Source: Mesostigma viride (Eukaryota; Streptophyta; Mesostigmatophyceae; Mesostigmatales; Mesostigmataceae). From it: DNA of 64,000 nucleotides. The notes under the pieces were generated by a model, which was not told the DNA's origin, searched no databases, and was given only the letters and a program-made list of their open reading frames with translations. The DNA is taken from contig RPFO01000175.1 of the NCBI GenBank assembly GCA_009746045.1, positions 1,956,898 through 2,020,897 of the forward strand. Direction: 5' to 3'. The position numbers and the translations under genes are program-made. Shown here one piece after another: positions 10,464-19,364 of the stretch (position 1 is its first letter; the number at the start of each line of letters is the position of its first letter).

Positions 10464-12272
10464 ATGCCACTGACGCGAGCGCAGACTCGAGCCATGGCAG
10501 ATGCAAATAGAGCAGATGCCGACACGTCCGCTCCGGGGTCGAATGGCGGGATTCCTCCCGCCGTACCCGCAGTGGGTGAGAGTCGCGACCAAGAAGCGCC
10601 GCTGAGTATGGTGGCGCTGTTCGCGCAGATGCAAGCGCAGATGCAGCAACAGTCGCAACAGTTGCAGCAGCAATTGGCGCTGCAGATGCGGGAAGTGACC
10701 GACAGATTGGTGGCCGTAGAGGGTCGTCATCTGCAGTCCACACCATGGGACGGGCAGGCATCGATGCCGGGCCCCAGTGGTGTTGCCGCGGAGCCGAGGG
10801 AGCGGGACCAGCCGCCAACCTCAGGTAATGCGGCGGGAAGGGCTTCGATGGAACCGGGGGTTTTGGCTGGGTCGCTAACCCAACACGACTTGCTTGGTGA
10901 GGCGGATGGTCAGCCACGGGGCGAGTATACGCTGGCGCCCAGGCGCCTGCCTTTCGATCAAGCGCGAGACGGATTGCACGAGGAGAACGGGGCAGGGCTG
11001 GCGCGCGCGATGGACCCACACAGGGGTGCACCAGGACGCATGCTGCCAGGCGGGGCCTCAATTCCGTTTGGGCGAGGCGGTGGGGCGCTGACCGGCGGGT
11101 CGACTGCACGGTGGTCAAGTGTGCCAATCGGGCGCATTCCGCCCATGGAGGACATAACCACGCCGCTGGCTTTCCGAGTACGGGAGGCAGCACGACCAAG
11201 CACGCTGGCGCAGGGACGCGCAGCTCAGCGACCGCCGGAGGATGCCGATGGGGTGCAGTACCCGCAAAGGGTGCGCCTCATACCGGAAGGCGCGAAGATG
11301 CCCACCCTACCACGGGTGGACATGCGCGAGAAGTTCTCCACAACCGGCAATCTGGCCACGCTGGCGCAGGCCTACAACGCGTACAAGTCATGGATTGATC
11401 TGCAATACATGACTACGCAAGGCGCTGTAATGCATGAGTTTGTGATGAACAACATGCATTTTTTCTTTCACGGCCTTACGCTGAGGCGAGTGGCTAGGCT
11501 GGTGGAGCAGTGGAGAGAGGTCTCGCTGTACACGCGTCACACGGACGTGTGGTTCGGCTTCGACGGGCGTGGCCAGCCCGACTATGACAACATCATGTAT
11601 GGTGTCGACCCTGCCGAGGAACTGTGGGGCCTCCTTCGCCAGGAATACCCGGTGGAGACCATCAAGGCAGAGCGTGAGTGGCGCAGTTTCAAGATAGCCG
11701 AGGGTGAAACCCCGGAGCAATCTTACGAGCGCCTCATGGAGTTCGCCGGCGAAGTGGAGGACTGGTCCGAAAAGCTGGCGTGTCAGAAATGGCTGCAAGC
11801 GCTAGGCTCCAAGGAGATGGAGCTGCCCACGCCGCCCAACGGCCAGCCGTGGCGATTGCGGTCACTGTGCATTGAGGTCAGGGCCATGATGCGACGACAC
11901 GCGCAAGGCCGGATCTCGGTAAGCACGGTGGTGGCCGAGCTGCAGGCCAAGGTCGACGCGCTGACCAAGGCCAAGTCGGGTGAGTCGTCTGCCACAAGAC
12001 AAGCGCGCCCGCAAGGCGGCCACGGTGCTAGCAGGAACCAAGGGGGGTCTCGCAACGCCTCATCGCATGATGCAACCCAGGGTAACGCCGCTGGCGGCAA
12101 CAAAGACGCTGCCGCCCCGACGCGAGCTGGGGGGGCACGTCCTCACAGACGGGTACTAGGACGGATGCGCGCAAATCGGGCTGCTTCCTTTGCGACAAGG
12201 ATGGGCACCTTAGTCGCGAGTGTCCAAGCCGCTGCACGAAGCCGCATGGGGCAGACACGAAGTGGCACCTGA
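10464..12272 (+). CDS. gag: Gypsy-1 gag polyprotein
   Basis: The protein forms the retrotransposon particle. From the first ATG at 10464 (the frame is open slightly further upstream but only from a TTG) it gives about 602 residues. A Gln-rich coiled-coil-like segment (MQAQMQQQSQQLQQQ) lies near residues 50-85. A long Pro/Gly/Arg-rich linker follows, then a capsid-like helical domain near residues 290-480 (WGLLRQEYP ... EREWRSFKIAEGETPEQSYERL). The expected nucleocapsid zinc knuckle, CFLCDKDGHLSREC, is not in this frame. It sits in the pol frame immediately after a G7 run at 12129-12135, so the last ~45 gag residues here are probably out-of-frame. The stop overlaps the next ATG as TGATG. Confidence 0.85.
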   Translation: MPLTRAQTRAMADANRADADTSAPGSNGGIPPAVPAVGESRDQEAPLSMVALFAQMQAQMQQQSQQLQQQLALQMREVTDRLVAVEGRHLQSTPWDGQASMPGPSGVAAEPRERDQPPTSGNAAGRASMEPGVLAGSLTQHDLLGEADGQPRGEYTLAPRRLPFDQARDGLHEENGAGLARAMDPHRGAPGRMLPGGASIPFGRGGGALTGGSTARWSSVPIGRIPPMEDITTPLAFRVREAARPSTLAQGRAAQRPPEDADGVQYPQRVRLIPEGAKMPTLPRVDMREKFSTTGNLATLAQAYNAYKSWIDLQYMTTQGAVMHEFVMNNMHFFFHGLTLRRVARLVEQWREVSLYTRHTDVWFGFDGRGQPDYDNIMYGVDPAEELWGLLRQEYPVETIKAEREWRSFKIAEGETPEQSYERLMEFAGEVEDWSEKLACQKWLQALGSKEMELPTPPNGQPWRLRSLCIEVRAMMRRHAQGRISVSTVVAELQAKVDALTKAKSGESSATRQARPQGGHGASRNQGGSRNASSHDATQGNAAGGNKDAAAPTRAGGARPHRRVLGRMRANRAASFATRMGTLVASVQAAARSRMGQTRSGT

Positions 12273-15200
12273 TGAACAAGTGTCCAGCCGCGGGCATCAA
12301 GACGGTCCACTTCGCCGAGATGGCGGGCAAGACCGACTCGATGGAAGCCCAGGTGGCTGCCATCAAGCATGGTGAGGAGGCGACGGCGCCCCCCAACCAA
12401 TTCGAGACGGTGTACCGGGAGGACCCATTCTGGGCGCCCATGCCGGGTGACGTCGAGATCAACGCTGCGGAGGCTACCAAAGGCAAGCAGGCACGCAGCC
12501 CGCTTTCTTTTCAGCAGGCACCCATGTTGCCTGCCGGGCAGTTGCCCGCGTCCTTTTCCATGCCGCTGGCTGGGGTGCAATCTGCTTTTGAGCATGCGAA
12601 CCCTGCTGGGCTGGAGCAGCGTAGGCGATTGGCGCCTGTGTACCCAATGCCGTTCATTGTGGACGTACCCATGTTTTCAGCACGGCAGGTGGTCGACACC
12701 TTCGGGCAGAAGGGGGTTGAGTGGCTGGGGTCGGTTGTGTCCGAGATCCAGTTGTTCGCAGATGGGCATGATGTGCGCACCTTGCGCAATTCTGAGTCCG
12801 TCACCTACGGGCGCCAGCCGGTAGAAGCCGCAGTGCCCGTGGTGCAAGCGGGAGTGGTCAGCACAAGTAGCCAGCAGCGCACTAGTGCAGTCCCCCAGGT
12901 TCCCACGGTGGTTCCATACCCCAATGGTGAGCCGTCCATGGCGTTCCAAGCAGTTGGAGCCTGTGGAGATGTATGGAGCGACATGGTGACATGTCCGTTG
13001 GTTGGCGCAGTCAAGCTTGATAGCGGTGCTCAGCCGCTAGTCATCAGCACGGACTTGGCCACCATGCTGAACCTGACCTACGAGAACGGTGGCTTAGTGG
13101 AAAGCCCCGTGTCTGTGTCAGGTTGGCAGGGTCCGGCTAGTAAGCCGTACGCTATGACGGCGGTTAAAGTCAACGTGATTTTCAATCCGTTGCGCGCCTC
13201 TAGCATGACCACCGTGTCCGCGTATGCGCTGGTGGTCAACAAGTGTGGATATTCCGCACTACTCGGGGTGGATGTCCTTGCTCGCGCCATGGTTCAGGTG
13301 GACTATAGGGCGGAGGAGGCATCTTACATCCCTGATTGGGATGGGGCTGGCCTGAAGCGGGCCAGCGTGCCGGTCTCATGCTTCAGTTCTTCAGCCGGGG
13401 CTGCACGCCTCAACCCTTCCGCGGCTGCGGGCGTGGTGGAGGTCAGCATGGTGGAGGTACGGGCGGCGGGCTCATCGGCGTGGGACAAGCATCGGACGGT
13501 GCTGCCCCAGCCAACGGCGAGCATTGCCAAGATGCGCACGCAGTGGTCGCTGGATGCTGTGACGTCCACGCGGCAGCTGGCTATGCGCAAGCGGGTAACT
13601 GAAGCCGTCATCACCATTCCTCAGATGGCCAGCCATGGCCTCACTTTGCTGCAACCGGGTGTCTCGGAGGCCCAAGGTAATTTTTCTGCTGCAATCTTAC
13701 CGCAGGCCCCTGATTTTGCCAAGGGTGCGGTAGTGTTGGAACTGTTTGCGGGGATCGGAGGGGGCATTGCAGGCTTTTTGGCCGCAGGCGGCGTGTGCCG
13801 TAAACTCATCGCGGTAGAGCCATCGCACAAGGCGCGTCAGGTGTACTTCAGTCACTGTGGCGTGTTGTCGCGAGAGTATCCCGCGCAGTTTCCGCCATCA
13901 GCATGGCGTGACCCGTTTGGGGAATGTCCTCAAGATATCCGAGCCATCGGTGAGGTGCAGGTGCAGCAGTTGTTGCGCAGGCATCATGCCATCGACTTGG
14001 TAATTGCGGGTTGGGAGTGCCAGGGCCTGAGCCAGGCAGGGCAAGGGCGGGGGCTAGCCGATCCGCGTAGCGCGCTGTTCTGGGAACTGTTGCGTGTGGT
14101 GGGACTGTTGCAGTCGCGTCAGCCCCATCCGCCTGCGTATCTGTTTGAGAACGTTGTGGCGGGTGACAGCCCACATCAGGCGGTGCGGGAGGACTGGGCT
14201 ACAATCGTGGCACTCCTGGGGGAGCCCATCGTGTGTGACAACGCAGGGCTGGGTGGGCTCACGCATCGTTTGCGTGCCTATTGGACCAACGTGGCGTGTG
14301 CGACCGATGTGCAGGCGGTCTTGGGGGCCGTAGCAAGGCAGCATCCGAGTGTGTCTGCGGAGGTAGCATTGCCTTCCCACCTAGTCACGCAGAAGGTGGA
14401 TAGCGAGGATCGCCCACCGTATGCACGCGTCAACCGGGTCGGGAGCCCCATGTGTGCACTGCCGACCCTGGTCAGTTACCAAGGGTCGACAGCATACCGT
14501 GATCGGGGTAAGGGTCTCGTTTGGGACACTACCACCGGTCTGTTGGTGCAGCCACCCGCAGAATTTCGTGAGGCCAGCATGGGTTTTCATGTCGGGGCCT
14601 CGGCGCTGCCGGGCGTGCTCGAGAGTGAGCGCTGGTCTTTGATAGGCCAGGCTATGTCGGTGTTGCAGGTCGGGTATGTGCTGCTTGCATCGGTTGCCGT
14701 GCGCCAGTCTGGGGGGGCGTCCCCAGCCAATCCGCCTCAGCAGGTTGAGGCGCGCGCAGCCAAACTGAAGCGCCCTGCAGCGACGGGGACTTCATCAGCA
14801 TGGGGGTGGCGTCTGCGACAGGTGTGGACTATCATTCTCATGACCGCCCTGCTGACCAGCACCGTGCTGGCCGGCGAGCCCACGCTGCATCGGGTAATAC
14901 ACCGTGCGGCACGCGAGGCTCCGGCGGTGGGTGTCACACCAGGCGTGGCAGCCTTTTCCTTGTTCCACGACGATGCGGCTAGGGCGCCGCATCTTGAGGC
15001 ACATGCGGTAGCTGTGGGTGATCCCGCGGATACGCACCCCTGGGCTATTGGCGAACACCTTTCTGATGCGCAGCGCTCAGCCATGCTAAAGTGGCTAGGC
15101 ACTGCAAGGGGGGCCTTCGCTTTCACAAGTGATGAACTGGGGTGTTTCAATGGTGGGACCATGCGTGTTCCATTGGACACTGACACCCCTTTGTTCCGAC

Positions 15201-15673
15201 GCCAGCATCGCCTGAGTCAGGCCGAGTTGGATTTTGTAGCCGAGCAATGCAAGGAGTTAGAGGATGCCGGTATCATCAGGCAATCTTCCTCCAGCTATGC
15301 CGCTGCCGTTGTCGTTGCGCCCAAGAAGGACGCTATCACCGGGGCATGGACGGGTATGCGCATGGCCACCGATCTGCGGTTGCTGAATGCACACACACCC
15401 GTGGACCGTTACCCCATGCCACGTGTGGATGATGTCCTGGATAAGATATCTCCTCATGTGAAGTTTGTGTCCTCGCTGGACCTGCGTAGCGGCTTTCATC
15501 AGATCGCAGTTGCGCCGGAGGATCAGCGGAAGCTTGCATTCTGGGGGGCGGCAATTTGTATGAGTGGGTGCGCATGCCCTTTGGGCACCGCAACGCTAGT
15601 GCTGTTTTCCAACGAGCTATGGACAAAGTGCTTGCAGGTCTTCCTTTCGCCGCTTGTTACATTGATGATGTAA
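12272..15673 (+). CDS. pol: Gypsy-1 pol, first part: protease, C5 DNA methyltransferase, start of RT
   Basis: This is frame 2, 1133 residues from the ATG at 12272. The frame is open upstream and includes the gag-type zinc knuckle CFLCDKDGHLSREC at about 12,182-12,223, so frameshifting from gag is more likely than a new start. Residue ~247 begins a retropepsin-like LDSGAQPLVIS, with GVDVLARA further on. Residues ~486-806 are a cytosine-5 DNA methyltransferase. A hydrophobic stretch (WTIILMTALLTSTVLAG) lies near 852-869. Reverse transcriptase begins near 985 (IIRQSSSSYAAAVVVAPKK) and reaches SLDLRSGFHQIAVAPEDQ. The RT breaks at a G6 run (15543-15548) and continues in frame 1. Residues after the break are spurious. 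Confidence 0.85.
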   Translation: MNKCPAAGIKTVHFAEMAGKTDSMEAQVAAIKHGEEATAPPNQFETVYREDPFWAPMPGDVEINAAEATKGKQARSPLSFQQAPMLPAGQLPASFSMPLAGVQSAFEHANPAGLEQRRRLAPVYPMPFIVDVPMFSARQVVDTFGQKGVEWLGSVVSEIQLFADGHDVRTLRNSESVTYGRQPVEAAVPVVQAGVVSTSSQQRTSAVPQVPTVVPYPNGEPSMAFQAVGACGDVWSDMVTCPLVGAVKLDSGAQPLVISTDLATMLNLTYENGGLVESPVSVSGWQGPASKPYAMTAVKVNVIFNPLRASSMTTVSAYALVVNKCGYSALLGVDVLARAMVQVDYRAEEASYIPDWDGAGLKRASVPVSCFSSSAGAARLNPSAAAGVVEVSMVEVRAAGSSAWDKHRTVLPQPTASIAKMRTQWSLDAVTSTRQLAMRKRVTEAVITIPQMASHGLTLLQPGVSEAQGNFSAAILPQAPDFAKGAVVLELFAGIGGGIAGFLAAGGVCRKLIAVEPSHKARQVYFSHCGVLSREYPAQFPPSAWRDPFGECPQDIRAIGEVQVQQLLRRHHAIDLVIAGWECQGLSQAGQGRGLADPRSALFWELLRVVGLLQSRQPHPPAYLFENVVAGDSPHQAVREDWATIVALLGEPIVCDNAGLGGLTHRLRAYWTNVACATDVQAVLGAVARQHPSVSAEVALPSHLVTQKVDSEDRPPYARVNRVGSPMCALPTLVSYQGSTAYRDRGKGLVWDTTTGLLVQPPAEFREASMGFHVGASALPGVLESERWSLIGQAMSVLQVGYVLLASVAVRQSGGASPANPPQQVEARAAKLKRPAATGTSSAWGWRLRQVWTIILMTALLTSTVLAGEPTLHRVIHRAAREAPAVGVTPGVAAFSLFHDDAARAPHLEAHAVAVGDPADTHPWAIGEHLSDAQRSAMLKWLGTARGAFAFTSDELGCFNGGTMRVPLDTDTPLFRRQHRLSQAELDFVAEQCKELEDAGIIRQSSSSYAAAVVVAPKKDAITGAWTGMRMATDLRLLNAHTPVDRYPMPRVDDVLDKISPHVKFVSSLDLRSGFHQIAVAPEDQRKLAFWGAAICMSGCACPLGTATLVLFSNELWTKCLQVFLSPLVTLMM
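13726..14692 (+). other. C5 cytosine DNA methyltransferase domain inside Gypsy-1 pol
   Basis: Visible motifs in canonical order: I (LELFAGIGGG, AdoMet binding, residues ~489-498), the acidic V-E-P at the end of strand 2 (IAVEPSHKA), IV (AGWECQGLSQAG, catalytic Cys583), VI (LFENV, Glu626), VIII (THRLRAYWTN, ~664) and X (IGQAMSVLQVGYVLLAS, ~791). Between VIII and X lies a ~110-residue target-recognition-like region. C5 methyltransferases transfer a methyl group from AdoMet to cytosine in DNA through the motif IV cysteine. Canonical motif IV is PCQ; here Glu replaces Pro before Cys. The domain is in one uninterrupted frame with the protease, so it looks like an integral part of the polyprotein. 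Activity is inferred only. Confidence 0.88.
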
Positions 15674-18309
15674 TCGTCTTTAGCGCGACATTTGAGGAGC
15701 ACCTGGCGCACTTGGAGCAGGTTCGCTTGGCTCTCGAGGAGCATAATATGCGGCTGCACCCTGAGAAGTGCAAGTTCGCCCAGCGGACCCTCTCATTCCT
15801 TGGTCATCAGATTGTGCCGGGTGGCCGGACGCCTGATGCCGCCAAGGTCGAATCCATTGTGCAGGCCGCCGTACCCACGGATGTCTCAGGGGTGCGGGCG
15901 TATTTGGGTTTGGCTGGCTATTACCGAGGTTACATTGAGAACTTCAGCAGCAAGGTGAAGCCCTTGACCGAGTTACTCAAGAAGGGGTGCGTGTGGGCGT
16001 GGGGTCCCGCACAGCAACGCGCCATCGAGACAATCAAGCAGGAGCTCACGTCGGCCCCGATTCTGCGCGCCCCTGACTATGCTTTGCCGTTTGTGTTATA
16101 TACCGACTGGTCCAAGGTAGGACTGGGTGCGGTCTTGGCGCAAAAGGATGGTGATGGGCGCGAGCACGTTATTGCTTATGCTAGTCGCAGCAACAACCCA
16201 GCGGAGAGCCGGTATTCTTCCTATGAGGGGGAGGCACTGGCTGTGGTGTGGGCCATCAAGCACTTTCGCCCGTATTTAGTTGGGCGCGTGTTTACTCTGG
16301 TGACAGACCACCAGCCGCTTCAGTGGCTAATGACCAACACCAACCTGACGGGTAAGCTCGCCCGATGGGCCATGATTATCCAGGAGTACCACATGACCAT
16401 TGTGCATCGGGCCGGCAAGGACCATGTCAACGCCGATGTGCTATCCCGATACGCCATGCCTACCACTGTTGACCACACTGGAGCCCGGGCCATGGGTGCC
16501 GAGGGCTCGTCGGGTTCTGTGGTCTTTGTGAACGCTGCTGGGTATGCGGCCGACGATGAGGAGGAGGCGTGGTGGCGCAGTGTCGAGTACTCTGTGGCGG
16601 ACTTCGGCATCAGCGACGACCCGGTGCGGCCGTCGCCATTCACGCCATCCAAAGCTGTGTGCGCTATGGAAGAGGGTAGGTCTCTGTCCTTTGACATTGA
16701 TCCTTCTCTGCAGCAGCTGATCGCTGTGCAGGCTCTCTTAGCGCGTAGCTCTCTTGCTGATTGCTACACCGCTGATATCTGGCTAGATGGTCGAGTTTTG
16801 GAGCAAGTGCAGGGTGCTGTCTTGACTCCTACTCCAGTCGATTGGACTCCTGCTCAGAAGGCGACGGAGTTGAACAGGGTGCAGCACAGGGCTGCAACCT
16901 ATGGTTGGGAAGATGGGGTTTTGTACAAGCTGTTGGGCAAGCGTAGGGTGGTCGTCCCACCGCCTGACAAGCGCGTTGCTATAGTGCAGGCGTACCACGA
17001 GCGGTATGGTCACTTGGGTGGCAATCGCACGCTCAGCCTCGTACGGACCAGCTATTGGTGGAATAACATGCGACACACAGTGGCCCAGGTAGTGGCCAGC
17101 TGTGTCCCGTGTGCTCGAACCAAGGCTAACTTTAGCGCAGATCATGGTGCCAAGGAGCTGATGTCGCTTCCCATCAAGGGCTTGTTTTATCGCTGGCACG
17201 TCGATCTGTGCGGGCCGTTTCAGGAGAGCCCTGACGGCAACCTCTATGTCATGGTATGCGTGGAGAGCTTTAGCAAATGGGTTGAGTTGATCCCCATTGC
17301 TGACAAGCATGCCGCTACCACAGCGAAGCATTTTGCAGACATCATCACCAGGTTTGGGGCTCCCGCGGAGGTAGTCACGGACCAGGGTGGTGAGTTCAGG
17401 GGTGAGTTCCAGGAGTTGCTGGATGGATGTCTTATTGATCACCGTCGCACTTCTCGGGAGCATCCTCAGGCCAATGGTTTGGCTGAGAGATTGGTGCAGA
17501 CCGTCAAGCAGGCGCTGCGCAAGTGGAGCCTGCAGGTGCCGGAGTCGGCCAGGTGGGATCGCGAGTTGGCATGGATTGCCATGGGTTATCGCATGTCTCC
17601 CCAGGAGTCTCTCGCTACCTTCTCCCCGTATTTCCTTCTGTTCGGGCGTAATCCTCTTTTGCCTACGGAGGCACAGGTTGCGCACCCCGAACCCATGGCC
17701 TTCGACAACGCTCAGCAATTTTTGGTTGAGGTGCTGGCCAGGGCAGAGACTTTTAAGAAGGTCATGCCCATCGCGATGAACAACTTGTTCATTGCTCAGC
17801 ACAGGGACTCCCTGCGTTACGCTCAGCGCCGGGGGGGCGCATACATGGCTCGCCAGCTGCGGTTTAGGCCAGGGCAGTATGTTTTCCTGCGCACTCAGCT
17901 GAAGCACACTTTGGATGTGGAGGCGGGGCCCACCATTTTGCGCATTGTGGCTATCAAACCATCGGGAGTGGCAATTTTGGAGGGCGCCGACGGGAGCCGT
18001 ACGACAGACAACCTCAGCAATCTCAGTCCCTGCTCACTGCCCAATTTGGTCCACGACCTCCAACCGCACACATCTCGCCGAGTCAAGGACGCCCAGTGTC
18101 AGGTTTGTCACCGGGTCGATCAGGCGGAGTCCATGTTATTGTGTGATCAGTGTAACTGTGGTTGGCACATGCAGTGCTTGCAGCCCGTGGTCACCAGCAT
18201 TCCGGAGGGGGATTGGTTTTGTCCAGTGTGCACCGCTGCGCAGTTTACCTCCCGCAGCTTGACTGCGGTCACCGCTGCCCTTGTCTTGGTACGATCGCTG
18301 TCTTCGTGA
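15556..18309 (+). CDS. pol: Gypsy-1 pol, second part: RT, RNase H, integrase, PHD finger
   Basis: This is frame 1, 917 residues, continuing the RT interrupted at the G6 run. It shows YEWVRMPFG, the catalytic YIDD (residues 35-38), and GYYRGYIENFS of the RT connection. RNase H follows at ~180-300 (LYTDWSKVGLGAVL, YEGEALAVVWA, TDHQPL). The integrase zinc domain HHCC spans ~481-520. The DDE core has Asp in HVDLCGPF (~549), Asp in VTDQGGEF (~607) and Glu in LAERL (~644). The C-terminus is a PHD finger at ~848-892, where chromoviruses would have a chromodomain. Apart from the frameshift no inactivating change is obvious, suggesting a fairly young copy. It ends at TGA 18307-18309. Confidence 0.9.
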   Translation: MYEWVRMPFGHRNASAVFQRAMDKVLAGLPFAACYIDDVIVFSATFEEHLAHLEQVRLALEEHNMRLHPEKCKFAQRTLSFLGHQIVPGGRTPDAAKVESIVQAAVPTDVSGVRAYLGLAGYYRGYIENFSSKVKPLTELLKKGCVWAWGPAQQRAIETIKQELTSAPILRAPDYALPFVLYTDWSKVGLGAVLAQKDGDGREHVIAYASRSNNPAESRYSSYEGEALAVVWAIKHFRPYLVGRVFTLVTDHQPLQWLMTNTNLTGKLARWAMIIQEYHMTIVHRAGKDHVNADVLSRYAMPTTVDHTGARAMGAEGSSGSVVFVNAAGYAADDEEEAWWRSVEYSVADFGISDDPVRPSPFTPSKAVCAMEEGRSLSFDIDPSLQQLIAVQALLARSSLADCYTADIWLDGRVLEQVQGAVLTPTPVDWTPAQKATELNRVQHRAATYGWEDGVLYKLLGKRRVVVPPPDKRVAIVQAYHERYGHLGGNRTLSLVRTSYWWNNMRHTVAQVVASCVPCARTKANFSADHGAKELMSLPIKGLFYRWHVDLCGPFQESPDGNLYVMVCVESFSKWVELIPIADKHAATTAKHFADIITRFGAPAEVVTDQGGEFRGEFQELLDGCLIDHRRTSREHPQANGLAERLVQTVKQALRKWSLQVPESARWDRELAWIAMGYRMSPQESLATFSPYFLLFGRNPLLPTEAQVAHPEPMAFDNAQQFLVEVLARAETFKKVMPIAMNNLFIAQHRDSLRYAQRRGGAYMARQLRFRPGQYVFLRTQLKHTLDVEAGPTILRIVAIKPSGVAILEGADGSRTTDNLSNLSPCSLPNLVHDLQPHTSRRVKDAQCQVCHRVDQAESMLLCDQCNCGWHMQCLQPVVTSIPEGDWFCPVCTAAQFTSRSLTAVTAALVLVRSLSS
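18098..18232 (+). other. PHD finger at the Gypsy-1 integrase C-terminus
   Basis: The segment has the C4HC3 pattern: CQVC, then CDQC, then W-H-M-Q-C, then CPVC, with the typical aromatic GDWFCP before the last pair. PHD fingers commonly bind histone H3 tails. Here it may direct integration to particular chromatin, in the role a chromodomain plays in chromoviruses. That role is inferred. Confidence 0.9.
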
Positions 18310-18845
18310 TGGGGCCGGTCGCCAGCGAGGGGGGGAATCATGGGACAGGTCCTCGCCCACCCCACAGGGCATGCAGTTAAGGCAGGCACATCAGCTCAGC
18401 TCATTTGGGTTTTACCAAATTAAGCTGAGTGGCCAGCCGCCATGGTGGCGCCGGAGATTGTGGCACGCAGACGCGACACGCGTCGTACGCGGCCCCAGGT
18501 GTATAATGTATAATACGCGGTGTATAATGTATTATACGCTGATCGTACGCTAACTGTTGAAAACCCCTTTTTTGGCAGGCTTTTGAGGGTTTTTCAACAT
18601 TCTGAGCAATCAAGCATGGTCTGCTGGTGTTTTTGCCATACCTTTTGCCTATACCTGACATATATAGCATGACCTTGGCATTGCCATCACTACCTAAATA
18701 CAAGCATAGTTTCTAACGGTCTAACTTGATAGTTTCTCTTCAAAATCGAGACAACATGCAACTAAGTATCAATACCAGTATCAATTCACAACTCACTGGA
18801 AAGGATAATAGATAATGAATTTGTAGAACTCAAGATATGCATGCA
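18310..18845. other. Region after Gypsy-1 pol: polypurine tract, then AT-rich non-coding DNA
   Basis: A purine-rich tract follows the stop. Near 18,475-18,550 there is a cluster of TACGC/GTATAATG-like repeats resembling one at 19,610-19,745. No gene is seen. Confidence 0.4.
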
Positions 18846-19364
18846 CTATACATTGCCCCGAGGTGTCGATGACATTGAAGGGCGTCGATGGCATTGAAAG
18901 GCGCAAATGAATGCCTTGCACAGCTCCTCGTCCAGCTGCTCTTTGCTGAGCCCATAAGGTGCGGGCAAATTACCGTCGGTGGATTGGCCCTTTGATGATC
19001 CGCTTGGCCCAGCCGCCCCAGCAGCGCGCCCCGAGGTGTTGCTGGCATGAGCGGACACCCAGTTAGAGGCGTCGGTTTCTACAACGTCTGCAAGCCTGCC
19101 TTTAAGTGCCGCCCGCACATCAGCCTGCTTCTTGGCGTCACTAGTCGCCTTCCTCTTCCTGGTATTGCTTTCCTTCTCCGCCTGCTCGACCAGCAGCCTG
19201 TAACGGAGTACTCCATCATCCACGTAGTAGTTATCTGTCTGCTGCCCATTCTTGAGGATGCGCTCTTTGCTAATGTATGTCCAGACAGTTTCGGATGTGG
19301 CCTCTTCTTCATCGGGCCGCACATCATCATCGTGTTCCATTGACTCCTCATTCGTGTCAGCCAT
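18846..19364 (-). CDS. Hypothetical acidic/basic protein ORF between the two gypsy bodies
   Basis: This is a 172-residue minus-strand frame from the ATG at 19362-19364 (MADTNEESMEHDDDV). The N-terminus is acidic. A middle segment (YVDDGVLRYRLLVEQAEKES) may be helical, followed by a basic KRKATSDAKKQADVR stretch and a Gly/Ser-rich tail. I recognise no family. It is antisense to the surrounding retroelements and lies between the Gypsy-1 end and the first Gypsy-2 ORF, so it probably belongs to another inserted element or is a remnant exon. A chance ORF is possible. Confidence 0.35.
   Translation of the reverse strand: MADTNEESMEHDDDVRPDEEEATSETVWTYISKERILKNGQQTDNYYVDDGVLRYRLLVEQAEKESNTRKRKATSDAKKQADVRAALKGRLADVVETDASNWVSAHASNTSGRAAGAAGPSGSSKGQSTDGNLPAPYGLSKEQLDEELCKAFICAFQCHRRPSMSSTPRGNV

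Larger units (their letters stand above)
10464..18340 (+). mobile_element. Gypsy-1: Ty3/gypsy retrotransposon body with DNA methyltransferase and PHD finger
   Basis: Gag and pol lie on the plus strand: coiled-coil/capsid gag, CCHC zinc knuckle, aspartic protease (DSGA), C5 DNA methyltransferase, reverse transcriptase, RNase H, integrase, PHD finger. A purine-rich GCGAGGGGGGGAATCA just after the pol stop (about 18,325-18,340) is a likely polypurine tract, followed by TGGGACAGG as a possible LTR start. No second LTR copy was found upstream, so the outer boundaries are unknown. Its position between the 5' LTR and first ORF of Gypsy-2 shows that it inserted into Gypsy-2 or rearranged with it. Confidence 0.85.

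Noticed and set aside
13726..14692. Bacterial contamination or restriction-modification gene
   Set aside because: The domain is fused in frame to gypsy protease and reverse transcriptase sequences on both sides.
16783..17907. 374-residue minus-strand ORF
   Set aside because: Antisense shadow of the Gypsy-1 integrase.
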